A stretch of DNA of 64,000 nucleotides from Bergeyella cardium (GTDB lineage Bacteria > Bacteroidota > Bacteroidia > Flavobacteriales > Weeksellaceae): assembly GCF_003614945.1 (NCBI RefSeq), contig NZ_QYCZ01000001.1:1134001-1198000 (forward strand), written 5' to 3'. The notes under the pieces are model-generated. The model did no database searches. It saw only the letters and a program-made list of their open reading frames with translations, and had not been told where the DNA came from. Below, one piece after another: positions 35,429 to 43,524 of this stretch (position 1 is its first letter; every line of letters starts with the position of its first letter). The position numbers and the translations under genes were made by a program.

Positions 35429-35971
35429 ATGTCTGAAAATAACGATATTCAAAACGAAGAACTCAACAAAAACGAGGAAATACAACCAGAAGAAGCCGTA
35501 GAAAAAACGGAAAATCTGGCAGAAGAAAAATCCATAGAGGAAATTTTGGCAGAGGAAAAGGACAAATACATCCGCCTCTATGCCGAGTTTGAAAACTTCA
35601 AACGAAGAACCATAAAAGAAAAGCAAGATTTCTTCCTCTATGCCAACCAAGATATTATGACCTCCCTTTTAGGGGTGTTAGACGACTTCCAAAGAGCACT
35701 AAAAGACATCTCCCAAAACGGAAACGAGGCCGACCTGAAAGGCGTAGAGCTCATCTATCAGAAGTTTAAAAGCAAATTAGTAGAAAAAGGTCTTAAACCT
35801 ATCGAAGTAAAGGCTGGAGATGATTTCAATGTAGATTTCCACGAGGCTATTACCCAAATCCCTGCTCCTTCCGACGAGCTAAAAGGCAAAATCATTGATG
35901 TAATAGAGGAAGGCTATATACTCCACGACAAGGTCATTCGCTTTGCAAAAGTAGTTACAGGGCAGGCCTAA
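35429..35971 (+). CDS. grpE: GrpE nucleotide-exchange factor
   Basis: 180 residues. An acidic N-terminal tail (about 1-45) leads into a long dimerising coiled coil (YIRLYAEFENFKRRTIKEKQ) and the C-terminal beta wing (GDDFNVDFHEAITQIPAP; VIEEGYILHDKVIRFAKVVT), all diagnostic of GrpE. It releases ADP from DnaK during chaperone cycling. dnaJ follows at 29 bases; dnaK is not in the window. Confidence 0.96.
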   Translation: MSENNDIQNEELNKNEEIQPEEAVEKTENLAEEKSIEEILAEEKDKYIRLYAEFENFKRRTIKEKQDFFLYANQDIMTSLLGVLDDFQRALKDISQNGNEADLKGVELIYQKFKSKLVEKGLKPIEVKAGDDFNVDFHEAITQIPAPSDELKGKIIDVIEEGYILHDKVIRFAKVVTGQA

Positions 35972-36000
35972 GAGCGTATAACAAACAATAGAATTAAACG

Positions 36001-37131
36001 ATGTCTAAAAGAGATTATTATGAAGTACTGGGCGTATCAAAATCCGCCTCAGCAGATGAAATAAAGAAAGCATACAGAAAATTAGCGATAAAATATCACC
36101 CAGATAAAAACCCAGGTGATAAAGAAGCCGAAGAAAAATTTAAAGAAGCCGCAGAGGCCTATGAAGTTCTCAGCGACCCAGATAAAAAAGCCAGATATGA
36201 TCAGTTCGGGCACGCAGGTATGGGCGGCAATGGTGGCTTTGGAGGCGGTGGCTTCGGTGGTGGAATGAGTATGGAAGACATCTTCGAGCAGTTCGGGGAT
36301 ATCTTCGGTGGAGGCGCTTTCGGTGGTTTTGGAGGCTTCGGTGGTGGAGGCAGCAGAACCCAACAAGTGAGAGGTTCAAACCTTAGGGTGAGAATAAAAG
36401 TCAACCTCGAAGAAATGCTCAATGGCACCACAAAGACCATCAAAGTAAAAAAAATGAAAGCCGCTGCTGGTGCTACATCTAAGACCTGCCCTACTTGCCA
36501 CGGTACAGGAGCTCAAATAAAGGTGATGAACACAATGTTCGGGCAAATGCAAACCCAAACCACCTGTAGCACTTGCCAAGGACTAGGAAAGGTGGCCGAC
36601 CACATCCCTGCAGGAGCCAATGCACAAGGGCTTATAAAGGACGAGGAAGAAGTATCCATCAATATTCCCGCAGGAGCGAGAGAGGGCATACAGTTTAGCG
36701 TAAGAGGCAAGGGTAATGATGCCCCTTTTGGTGGTGCAGCAGGAGACCTCATCGTCGTTATAGAAGAGGAGCAGGACGCTACTATCAAACGAGAAGGAGA
36801 TAATCTCCACCAAGAGCTCTACATTTCCTTCGCGGAAGCAGCCCTCGGAACCAAAAAAGAAGTGCCTACCGTAGGAGGTAAGGTAAAAATCACGATAGAT
36901 GCAGGTACTCAGTCGGGCAAAATCCTCAGGCTCTCAGGTAAGGGGCTCCCAAGTATAGACCACTACGGCAAAGGAGATATGTTTATCCATATCAATGTTT
37001 GGACGCCACAAAAACTCACCCCCGAGCAGAAATCCTTCTTTGAAAAACAGCTCGAATCAGGAGAAATGAAAGCTGAACCTTCAGGAAAGGAGAAATCTTT
37101 CTTTGATAAGGTTCGGGACTTGTTTTCTTAG
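36001..37131 (+). CDS. dnaJ: DnaJ co-chaperone lacking zinc centre I
   Basis: 376 residues. J domain with HPD at 33-35, a Gly/Phe-rich linker (72-118), a cysteine-rich region and two C-terminal substrate domains. Normal DnaJ has four CxxCxGxG repeats; only two are present, C163/C166 ([10 protein letters not shown]) and C189/C192 (TCSTCQGLG). By alignment these are repeats 2 and 3, which form zinc centre II. The positions of repeats 1 and 4 read [12 protein letters not shown] and [11 protein letters not shown], without Cys. The reading frame is intact, so this is a lineage variant and not damage. It still stimulates DnaK ATPase by prediction. Confidence 0.95.
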   Translation: MSKRDYYEVLGVSKSASADEIKKAYRKLAIKYHPDKNPGDKEAEEKFKEAAEAYEVLSDPDKKARYDQFGHAGMGGNGGFGGGGFGGGMSMEDIFEQFGDIFGGGAFGGFGGFGGGGSRTQQVRGSNLRVRIKVNLEEMLNGTTKTIKVKKMKAAAGATSKTCPTCHGTGAQIKVMNTMFGQMQTQTTCSTCQGLGKVADHIPAGANAQGLIKDEEEVSINIPAGAREGIQFSVRGKGNDAPFGGAAGDLIVVIEEEQDATIKREGDNLHQELYISFAEAALGTKKEVPTVGGKVKITIDAGTQSGKILRLSGKGLPSIDHYGKGDMFIHINVWTPQKLTPEQKSFFEKQLESGEMKAEPSGKEKSFFDKVRDLFS

Positions 37132-37148
37132 TCTGTTATCGCATCTAC

Positions 37149-37170
37149 AGCATACTTGGGTATGCTTTTA
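37149..37170 (+). terminator. Terminator after dnaJ
   Basis: Stem AGCATAC / GTATGCT, loop TTGG, followed by TTTTA; the T run is short. Confidence 0.5.
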
Positions 37171-37326
37171 CTGTATAAAGAAACACATAAAATCCCCCTT
37201 TTAAAAAGAGGAATTTTTTTTAATAGCCCACTATTTATTATGACTTAAAAAGTTTATATTCACAGCTAATAAGTTGGAATTATAGAAAGAGATAAAGTAT
37301 TTTTACGCGATTTATTGAGATAACCG

Positions 37327-37791
37327 ATGGAGAAGAAATCTTATACCTTTGAGGAAATCAAACAAAAAATGGCAAATTACTGTACTTACCAGGACAGATG
37401 TCATTACGAAGTAGAACAGAAAATGCGCGAATTTATCCTTATTCCTGAAGCAAAAGATGAGATTCTGCTGTACCTCATTAAGGAAAATTACTTAAATGAA
37501 GAACGATTTGTAAGAAGCTATATACGAGGAAAATTCTACATCAAAGACTGGGGGAAAAATAAGATTCGTATTCATCTAAAACAAAAACAAATCAATGATA
37601 AACTCATTAGCTCGTGCTTTGATGAGATAGATGATGACGATTATAGAAATACAATACAGAAACTCTATACCGCCTATTTCTCTAAACAGAAAGGGATGAA
37701 AGACTATCAGAAGAGGATGAAGTGCATTCGCCATCTACTCTCCAAAGGCTTTGAATATAATGAAATTCAAAACAGTATAACCGAGCAATAG
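37327..37791 (+). CDS. recX: RecX-family regulator of RecA
   Basis: 154 residues. Three-helix RecX repeats are visible: YTFEEIKQKMANYCTYQDRC, then EILLYLIKENYLNEERFVRSYI and KNKIRIHLKQKQINDKLI, and a third repeat MKCIRHLLSKGFEYNEIQNSI. RecX limits RecA filament growth. No recA is nearby. I see no convincing TAnnTTTG in the gap before it. Confidence 0.88.
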   Translation: MEKKSYTFEEIKQKMANYCTYQDRCHYEVEQKMREFILIPEAKDEILLYLIKENYLNEERFVRSYIRGKFYIKDWGKNKIRIHLKQKQINDKLISSCFDEIDDDDYRNTIQKLYTAYFSKQKGMKDYQKRMKCIRHLLSKGFEYNEIQNSITEQ

Positions 37792-37798
37792 CCTCGGC

Positions 37799-39004
37799 CT
37801 ATTTCAAAGTAAAAACGGTAATCTCAGGATTTACGCCTACCCTGCCTGGGAAGCCTAAGACCCCAAAACCACGATTGACATAAAGATACTTTCCAAGACT
37901 CTCGTAGAGGTCTATCCACTTAGGGTATTTATACTGCACGGGAGACCATTTTATGTTTTTCAGGTCTAAGCCAAACTGCATCCCGTGGGTATGACCAGAA
38001 AGGGTAAGCGCAATATCCGAAGGGTGGGTTTTCACAACTTCATCAAAGTGGGTAGGGTCGTGGCTCATCAGTATTTTAGCAGCATTCTGAGGTATTCCCT
38101 CTGTGGCTTTATCCAAATCTCCATATTGAGGGAAAGGGGGAAGTCCCCAGTTTTCAACACCGATAATATAGAGCCTCTCCCCTGCTTTTTCTATGACTGT
38201 ATGCTCATTTCTCAGCATTTGGAACCCTGCTTTTTCTTCCAATTCTATAAGTTTGGCAACATTGGCTTTCTGCTCCTTATTGGTTGTATAGTAATAGTAG
38301 CCGTAATCGTGATTGCCAAGTACAGCGAGCTTTGCATCTTTTGCCTTTATCTCTGAGAAAAGGGGAACAAAAGGCTCAAACTCCTCCGCTACCATATTGA
38401 CCATATCCCCAGTAAAGAGCACGAGGTCTGCCTGCTGCTCATTGATAAGATTAATTGCATTTCTAAGCTTTTCGGGATGAGAAAAACTCCCACTATGCAC
38501 ATCGGAAATCTGAACTATTGTATAGCCCTTAAATGCTTTTGGCAGGTTTTTGATTTTAAGTTTTACGAGCCTTGCCCTATGCCTGTATTTCCCAAAAATA
38601 ATCCCATCTACTACGATTCCAGAGAATAGCCCAGCCAATCCCAACCCGAGCAAACTAAGGAAATTTCTACGATGAGGATAATGCTTCTCTTCATTCCTGT
38701 TCAAATGCTGAATACCATAGTCTAAGAGCCTGAAAACATCATCTATAAGGAGGAAAAAGGCAATAAACACCTTCGGAAGAAGGAAAATGAGTGCAATCGA
38801 AATAATATACGACATCTTATGGGCATCATACTTATTAATACCAATAGAAAAGATGAAATACAGCTCTACAATATAGATAAGCGCAGTAACTGAAATATAA
38901 ATTATCCTGAATTGAGGGCTTTTTAGAAGGACTCCTACTGCTTTATAAACATAAAATTCTAATAAAAAGAACAGCCCAAGGACGATAAGAATATTCTTAA
39001 CCAT
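37799..39004 (-). CDS. Membrane-anchored metallophosphoesterase (YaeI-like)
   Basis: 401 residues. Four N-terminal hydrophobic helices (about 1-130) are followed by a calcineurin-like catalytic domain: QISDVHSGSF (Asp and His), FTGDMVN, LGNHDYGYY, MSHDPTHFDEV and LSGHTHGMQFG supply the full set of metal ligands. Relatives act on lipid-linked phosphates such as UDP-diacylglucosamine or phosphatidylglycerophosphate, but the substrate here is unknown. It is convergent with recX, whose stop is seven bases away. Confidence 0.9.
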   Translation of the reverse strand: MVKNILIVLGLFFLLEFYVYKAVGVLLKSPQFRIIYISVTALIYIVELYFIFSIGINKYDAHKMSYIISIALIFLLPKVFIAFFLLIDDVFRLLDYGIQHLNRNEEKHYPHRRNFLSLLGLGLAGLFSGIVVDGIIFGKYRHRARLVKLKIKNLPKAFKGYTIVQISDVHSGSFSHPEKLRNAINLINEQQADLVLFTGDMVNMVAEEFEPFVPLFSEIKAKDAKLAVLGNHDYGYYYYTTNKEQKANVAKLIELEEKAGFQMLRNEHTVIEKAGERLYIIGVENWGLPPFPQYGDLDKATEGIPQNAAKILMSHDPTHFDEVVKTHPSDIALTLSGHTHGMQFGLDLKNIKWSPVQYKYPKWIDLYESLGKYLYVNRGFGVLGFPGRVGVNPEITVFTLK

Positions 39005-39049
39005 AAAAGAATGTAGTGATTTTAAAAATTAATTGATTTGAATGAGAAA

Positions 39050-39622
39050 TTAAGCACTGCCCGCCCTCTCCTGCTTGGCAAAAACAAAGAGGCTAAGCCT
39101 TGCAAAGAACCACCCGATAAGGCTCCCCACTACGGCACCCGTAAGGACATCCAAAGGGAAATGTACCCCGAGATAAATCCTGCTATAAGACACAAAAGCT
39201 GCCCAAAAGAACAAAATATACGGGAGAGATTTTAGTTTATTTTTGAATAAAATACTGAGAAATGTCGCTATAAAAAAAGTATTAGAAGCGTGAGCCGAAT
39301 AAAACCCAAACTGCCCACCGCATTTCACCTTTCTTATAATATCGGAGATAGATGGGTCGTGGCAAGGGCGAAGGCGCTCTACTCCATATTTAAAGACATT
39401 TGCCAACTGGTCCGATACCGTAACACCCAAAGCGATAAAGACCAAAGCGAAAAGGAAACTATTAAGTCTGTAACTCTTAAAAAGGAAGTAGCAGAGAATA
39501 AAATAAAACGGAAGCCAAACCCAAACCTCCGAAACGGTAAGCCAAAAAGCATCAAAGGACTCTGTACCGAGCCCATTTAGATATACTAATAATTCTTTAT
39601 CTTCTGCTATAATCTCTTGCAT
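39050..39622 (-). CDS. PAP2-family membrane phosphatase
   Basis: 190 residues with about five membrane helices. The three phosphatase motifs are clear: KYGVERLRPC, YSAHASN, and SRIYLGVHFPLDVLTGA. It could recycle undecaprenyl pyrophosphate or act on another lipid phosphate. Its ATG overlaps the tatA stop (TAATG), so the two genes are translationally coupled. Confidence 0.9.
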   Translation of the reverse strand: MQEIIAEDKELLVYLNGLGTESFDAFWLTVSEVWVWLPFYFILCYFLFKSYRLNSFLFALVFIALGVTVSDQLANVFKYGVERLRPCHDPSISDIIRKVKCGGQFGFYSAHASNTFFIATFLSILFKNKLKSLPYILFFWAAFVSYSRIYLGVHFPLDVLTGAVVGSLIGWFFARLSLFVFAKQERAGSA

Positions 39623-39954
39623 TATGATCTGCTTACTGGTCCTTCGTAGGTTTCATCTTCCAGCGGATTTACTTTTGGAGTGTCTGGCTCAGGAGTTTCT
39701 GCTACAACGTTTTCTATATCTTTCATCGGATTGAAATCCTTAGCAGCATCTTTTACCTTTTCTATCTCCTTTTTAATTTCTGCAACGGGATTATCTGCTT
39801 CTTTCATTATTTCAGTTTTAATATCCTCTACAGCACCGCGCATCTTGCGCACCCCCTGCCCTAAATCCCGAGCGATAGAAGGTAACTTGTCTGGACCAAA
39901 CAGAACGATAATAACCAGTGCTATCATTAGCATTTCACCTATACTCAATTCCAT
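39622..39954 (-). CDS. tatA: Twin-arginine translocase subunit TatA/TatE family
   Basis: 110 residues. A short membrane helix (IGEMLMIALVIIVLFGPDKL) with the FGPDKLP hinge is followed by an amphipathic helix (IARDLGQGVRKMRGAVEDI) and an acidic tail, the usual TatA layout. It forms the protein-conducting part of the Tat pathway; tatC is not in the window. The -7 element lies only four bases before the ATG, so the mRNA is predicted to be leaderless. Confidence 0.9.
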   Translation of the reverse strand: MELSIGEMLMIALVIIVLFGPDKLPSIARDLGQGVRKMRGAVEDIKTEIMKEADNPVAEIKKEIEKVKDAAKDFNPMKDIENVVAETPEPDTPKVNPLEDETYEGPVSRS

Positions 39955-39958
39955 TGCG

Positions 39959-39966
39959 CAAATTTA
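39959..39966 (-). promoter_or_regulatory. -7 element (TAAATTTG) abutting tatA
   Basis: Minus-strand TAnnTTTG separated from the tatA ATG (39954) by the four bases CGCA. Confidence 0.65.
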
Positions 39967-39987
39967 TAATTTTTTATTAGAAGTTAG

Positions 39988-40521
39988 TCAAATCTTATCT
40001 CCACTAGGAAAGCCGAGCAGCACACCTTCTATTTCCAGAAGTTTCTGTTTCCTCAGTAAGCCACCACCATAGCCCGTAAGAGTTCCGTTAGAACCAATAA
40101 CCCTGTGACAAGGAATAAGGATGGAGATTTTATTCTGTCCATTGGCATTGGCTACGGCTCGTACAGCTTTTGGTCGCCCCAAGAGATTTGCCTGCTTCTG
40201 ATAGCTGGTTGTAGTGCCATAAGGGATTTTAAGCAAAGACTCCCATACCTGCTTTTGAAAGTCTGTGCCCACCGTATTTAGTGGAACGCTGAAGCTCTTC
40301 CTCTTCCCTTGAAAATACTCATTTAATTCTCTTTCTAAAAGTTTTAAATGCTCATTCTCCCCTTTTACAATCTCCCCTTGAAGTGTCTTTGAAATCTCTT
40401 TAAGCTCCTTATCCAAACCTTTACTGTCTGGGAATTCCAAAAGGCAAACACCCTTGTTATCGGCACAAGCGAAGAGCTCACCAAGAGGCGTTTTAATCTC
40501 TTTTAAATAAATCGTATTCAT
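39988..40521 (-). CDS. ogt: Methylated-DNA--protein-cysteine methyltransferase (Ogt/MGMT)
   Basis: 177 residues. The alkyl-acceptor Cys is in IPCHRVIG, with FQKQVWESLLKIPYGTTTSY (recognition helix), RAVANANGQN (Arg finger region) and the C-terminal GGLLRKQKLLEIEG. It repairs O6-alkylguanine by suicidal transfer to the Cys. It follows recF by one base in the same direction. Confidence 0.95.
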   Translation of the reverse strand: MNTIYLKEIKTPLGELFACADNKGVCLLEFPDSKGLDKELKEISKTLQGEIVKGENEHLKLLERELNEYFQGKRKSFSVPLNTVGTDFQKQVWESLLKIPYGTTTSYQKQANLLGRPKAVRAVANANGQNKISILIPCHRVIGSNGTLTGYGGGLLRKQKLLEIEGVLLGFPSGDKI

Positions 40522-40522
40522 A

Positions 40523-41602
40523 TTATATACTAAATATCTTGCTTTCGTTATTTATTTTTTTCACTACACTTTCTGTGCGTTCCCTGTGGGTATCGGTAAT
40601 AAAAATTTGCCCAAAAGATTCGCTATTCACAAGCTCTATAAGTTGAGAAACGCGGCTATCATCAAGTTTATCAAATATATCATCAAGGAGGAGGATGGGC
40701 GACTTACCCGTAAGCTCCTTTATCCGATTAATCTGTGCCAGTTTCAAGGCGATAAGAAATGATTTCTGCTGCCCCTGAGAGCCTGTCTTCTTTATCAAAT
40801 TGCTGTTCATTTCAAAGATAAGGTCATCTTTATGCACTCCTTTGGAAGTGTAGGTAAGTACTCTATCCTTTTCCAGATTTTTCCTGAGCAGGTCTTCAAA
40901 ATTTCCTTCCGAAAGATGGGACTCATACGATACATTAATCTCTTCCTTAGCTCCCGAAATTACTTCATAGAAATACTGAATAACGGGCTTAAGACTCTGT
41001 ACAAACGACTTTCTCTTCTCAAAAATCTCACTGCCATACTGAGTGATAGGCTCATTATAAATATCCAAAGAATCAGCATCAAAGGTTCGGTTTTTTGCAA
41101 AGAACTTCAGCAGGGCATTCCTCTGTTGAACCGCTTTCTGGTATTGTATCAAGTCAAAGAGGTACTGAGAATCGGTTTGAGAAATCATCGCATCGAGGAA
41201 CTTCCTCCTACTCTCCCCAGAGTCTGAAATGAGATTGGAATCATACGGAGAGATGATAACACTCGGCAGATAACCAATATGGTCAGCAATACGGTTATAG
41301 GTTTTATCATTCTTTTTAATCACTTTCTTAGCTTCTTTGTGGAGCATTATTTTTATAGTCTCATCTCGGTCTTCATTCTGTACTTCTGCGGTAATGGAAA
41401 AGAAATCTTCCCCGTCCTTAATATTATTTAAGTCCGAATTCCCAAGAAAGCTCTTACCTACGGAGAGGTAGTGTAGGGCATCGAGAATATTGGTTTTTCC
41501 CACACCATTATTCCCCACAAAACAGTTGATTTGTGGCGATAGCTGAAAGGTTCTTTCGGGGTGATTTTTAAAATTCGCTAAGAAAAGTCTTCGTAAAATC
41601 AT
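40523..41602 (-). CDS. recF: DNA replication/repair protein RecF
   Basis: 359 residues. SMC-like ATPase: Walker A CFVGNNGVGKTNILDALHYL (about 28-47), the RecF-specific ISPYDSNLISDSGESRRKFLD, signature GSQGQQKSFLIALKLAQ, and Walker B PILLLDDIFDKLDDSR. It loads RecA at gaps together with RecO and RecR. The -7 element is five bases before the ATG, predicting a leaderless transcript. It is not next to dnaA/dnaN here. Confidence 0.95.
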   Translation of the reverse strand: MILRRLFLANFKNHPERTFQLSPQINCFVGNNGVGKTNILDALHYLSVGKSFLGNSDLNNIKDGEDFFSITAEVQNEDRDETIKIMLHKEAKKVIKKNDKTYNRIADHIGYLPSVIISPYDSNLISDSGESRRKFLDAMISQTDSQYLFDLIQYQKAVQQRNALLKFFAKNRTFDADSLDIYNEPITQYGSEIFEKRKSFVQSLKPVIQYFYEVISGAKEEINVSYESHLSEGNFEDLLRKNLEKDRVLTYTSKGVHKDDLIFEMNSNLIKKTGSQGQQKSFLIALKLAQINRIKELTGKSPILLLDDIFDKLDDSRVSQLIELVNSESFGQIFITDTHRERTESVVKKINNESKIFSI

Positions 41603-41607
41603 CGCAA

Positions 41608-41615
41608 CAAATGTA
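41608..41615 (-). promoter_or_regulatory. -7 element (TACATTTG) abutting recF
   Basis: Minus-strand TAnnTTTG separated from the recF ATG (41602) by five bases, TTGCG. Confidence 0.65.
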
Positions 41616-41680
41616 AAAAAAAGAAGTTGCCCATAAAAACAACTCCTTTATAATATAGTCTAAGGTTTATACTCAGATTT

Positions 41681-42112
41681 TTATTTTGCCTCGGCAGGTT
41701 GCTCTGTTTCCTCCGGCTTTGCAAAACTTTCAGCCGTAATATACCCTGCTTTTTGAAGGATGTTATACCACTGAGCAAGTTTCTTAATATCGGATACATA
41801 GACTCTCTCTGTATCATAATCAGGAAGAGCGGAGAGCATAAAGTCTTTCAGCTCTGCATCCGTAGCCTTATGAGAAATCGTTTCTTTGTAATCATTTCCC
41901 TTTGCAATATTTTCAAATACTTGAAAAAGTGGAACTTCCTTATCAAAAGTATACATAGAAATATTATCTAACAAACTTACCTGAGAAGAATTACCAATAC
42001 TTACTTTCTTTTTTGTGATAACATCTTCAATGATAAATCCGTTTCTAAGTTGAGAAACTAATTTGTAAAGTCCCGGTTTTCCAGAGATGGAAATTATTTT
42101 TTCTAACAACAT
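41681..42112 (-). CDS. DUF5606 protein
   Basis: 143 residues, small and soluble. It opens MLLEKIISISGKPGLYKLVS and continues QLRNGFIIEDVITKKKVSIG, VSLLDNISMYTFDKEVPL, YDTERVYVSDIKKLAQWYNI and a disordered Glu/Pro/Ala tail. This is the Bacteroidota-specific DUF5606 family, routinely found beside def and ruvX; the beta-rich N-terminal half suggests an SH3-like domain. Function unknown. It follows def by 36 bases in a ruvX-def-DUF5606 operon. Confidence 0.88.
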   Translation of the reverse strand: MLLEKIISISGKPGLYKLVSQLRNGFIIEDVITKKKVSIGNSSQVSLLDNISMYTFDKEVPLFQVFENIAKGNDYKETISHKATDAELKDFMLSALPDYDTERVYVSDIKKLAQWYNILQKAGYITAESFAKPEETEQPAEAK

Positions 42113-42148
42113 CTTAAATTTATTTTATTTAATACTTAACTAATTCAA

Positions 42149-42721
42149 TTATTTAGGAAATCTCATTTTATAGCCTACACTAATATCTCCCTGAGATATT
42201 TTATTGAGCTTCCCTTTCACTAATTTCTTTTTTAATGCACTGAGATGGTCGGTAAAGAGTATGCCCTCAATATGGTCATACTCGTGCTGAATGATTCTCG
42301 CCCTGATATCAGAATAGCTCTCCGTATGCTTCACGAAGTTCTCATCATAATATTCTATCAATATGGTTTCCTTTCGCTTTACATCTTCCCGCACATCGGG
42401 TATAGAGAGACAACCTTCATTAAACTTCCACTCCTCACCGCTTTCTTCAAGGATTTTAGCATTGATGAAGACTTTCTTAAAGGTTTTAAGCTCATCAGCA
42501 ATCTCTGCATAATCCTCATCCTCTGCAAGAGGCGAAGCATCTACTATAAACAGGCGGATGTCCAGACCTATCTGCGGTGCTGCCAAACCAATACCATTAG
42601 CTTCATTCATTGTTTCAAACATATTCGCAATAAGTGTCTGAAGCTCTGGATAGTCTTTATCTATATCTCTCCCCGTCTTTCTCAATACAGGGTCGCCAAA
42701 GGCTCTGATGGGTAATATCAT
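42149..42721 (-). CDS. def: Peptide deformylase
   Basis: 190 residues. The three metal-site motifs are present: GIGLAAPQIG, EGCLSIPD (Cys ligand) and HEYDHIEG (His ligands and catalytic Glu). It removes formyl groups from nascent proteins. The ATG overlaps the ruvX stop (ATGA). Confidence 0.96.
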   Translation of the reverse strand: MILPIRAFGDPVLRKTGRDIDKDYPELQTLIANMFETMNEANGIGLAAPQIGLDIRLFIVDASPLAEDEDYAEIADELKTFKKVFINAKILEESGEEWKFNEGCLSIPDVREDVKRKETILIEYYDENFVKHTESYSDIRARIIQHEYDHIEGILFTDHLSALKKKLVKGKLNKISQGDISVGYKMRFPK

Positions 42722-43128
42722 TTCTTTTCTAAATAATTTTGTAAAATAATCGTGGCACTTACCTTATCAATCAATTCTTTCTGCTCCCGTTGCTTCTTAT
42801 TTTTACCGCTTTGGCTGATGAAATAAGAAGCCATTTTGGAAGTAAACCGCTCATCAAATCGCTCTACTTTTATCCGTGGAAACTCCCTCTCAAAAACCTC
42901 AATAAATCTGAGGATATCGATTTCTACTTCAGACATATTCCCCTTTAAATCCACTGGAAGACCTATAACTACAGTCTCAACAGCATTAGAGCTAAAATAA
43001 CCTCTGAGGTAATCTACCAGCTTGGCTGTGGGCACGGTATCCAAGGTACTTGCGATAATCTGCATATCATCGGTTACCGCCAGTCCGCAACGGGCTCTTC
43101 CATAATCTATCGCTAAGATTTGCGCCAT
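42718..43128 (-). CDS. ruvX: Holliday-junction resolvase-like RuvX/YqgF
   Basis: 136 residues. RNase H fold with AIDYGRARCGLAVTDD (first catalytic Asp), VVIGLPVDLKGNMSEVE and the C-terminal DKVSATIILQNYL (last Asp). Relatives process the 16S rRNA 5' end or resolve junctions. First gene of the ruvX-def-DUF5606 operon; its -7 element is seven bases upstream of the ATG. Confidence 0.92.
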   Translation of the reverse strand: MAQILAIDYGRARCGLAVTDDMQIIASTLDTVPTAKLVDYLRGYFSSNAVETVVIGLPVDLKGNMSEVEIDILRFIEVFEREFPRIKVERFDERFTSKMASYFISQSGKNKKQREQKELIDKVSATIILQNYLEKK

Positions 43129-43135
43129 AAGGCTG

Positions 43136-43143
43136 CAAATTTA
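43136..43143 (-). promoter_or_regulatory. -7 element (TAAATTTG) just before ruvX
   Basis: Minus-strand TAnnTTTG, seven bases from the ruvX ATG at 43128. Confidence 0.65.
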
Positions 43144-43280
43144 AAAAATTTTCTCAACTCCTTAACATAAGACAAAAGGGGCATTGTCCCTTTTTTTAGG
43201 GATAATGTGCTTTTTAGAGTTAAAATTCATTTTTTTATTTAATTAATATTTAGCTAATTAAAATTTTCTACTGTGGAAAA

Positions 43281-43391
43281 TATTTTTCATCACTATGAAA
43301 TTATAATTTTATAACTACGAAATTTCTATTTCATCATTACAAAATGGAATTTTCATCACTATGAAATATTTTTTCATCACTACGAAATAAA
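43281..43391. repeat. Degenerate 22-bp tandem repeats with inverted-repeat core (5 units)
   Basis: The core TTTCATCACTATGAAA (TTTCAT and ATGAAA are inverted copies) recurs five times. The reference A falls at 43289, 43311, 43333, 43355 and 43376, a spacing of 22, 22, 22 and 21. It lies in the gap 43129-43524, which otherwise holds two -7 elements and AT-rich sequence, about 100 bp upstream of the helicase promoter. Confidence 0.75.
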
Positions 43392-43488
43392 AATCGCCTG
43401 CTTTTGTATTTTTAATTCTGTAGGGCATCATTATTTTTTTCAATCAATATAATATATTAAGGTGTATTTGTTATATAAATAAAAGTTT

Positions 43489-43496
43489 TATATTTG
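43489..43496 (+). promoter_or_regulatory. -7 element (TATATTTG) of the DEAD-box helicase gene
   Basis: TAnnTTTG 28 bases before the ATG at 43525. Confidence 0.65.
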
Positions 43497-43524
43497 CCGC
43501 CTAATAATTAACAGCGTTCTTTTA

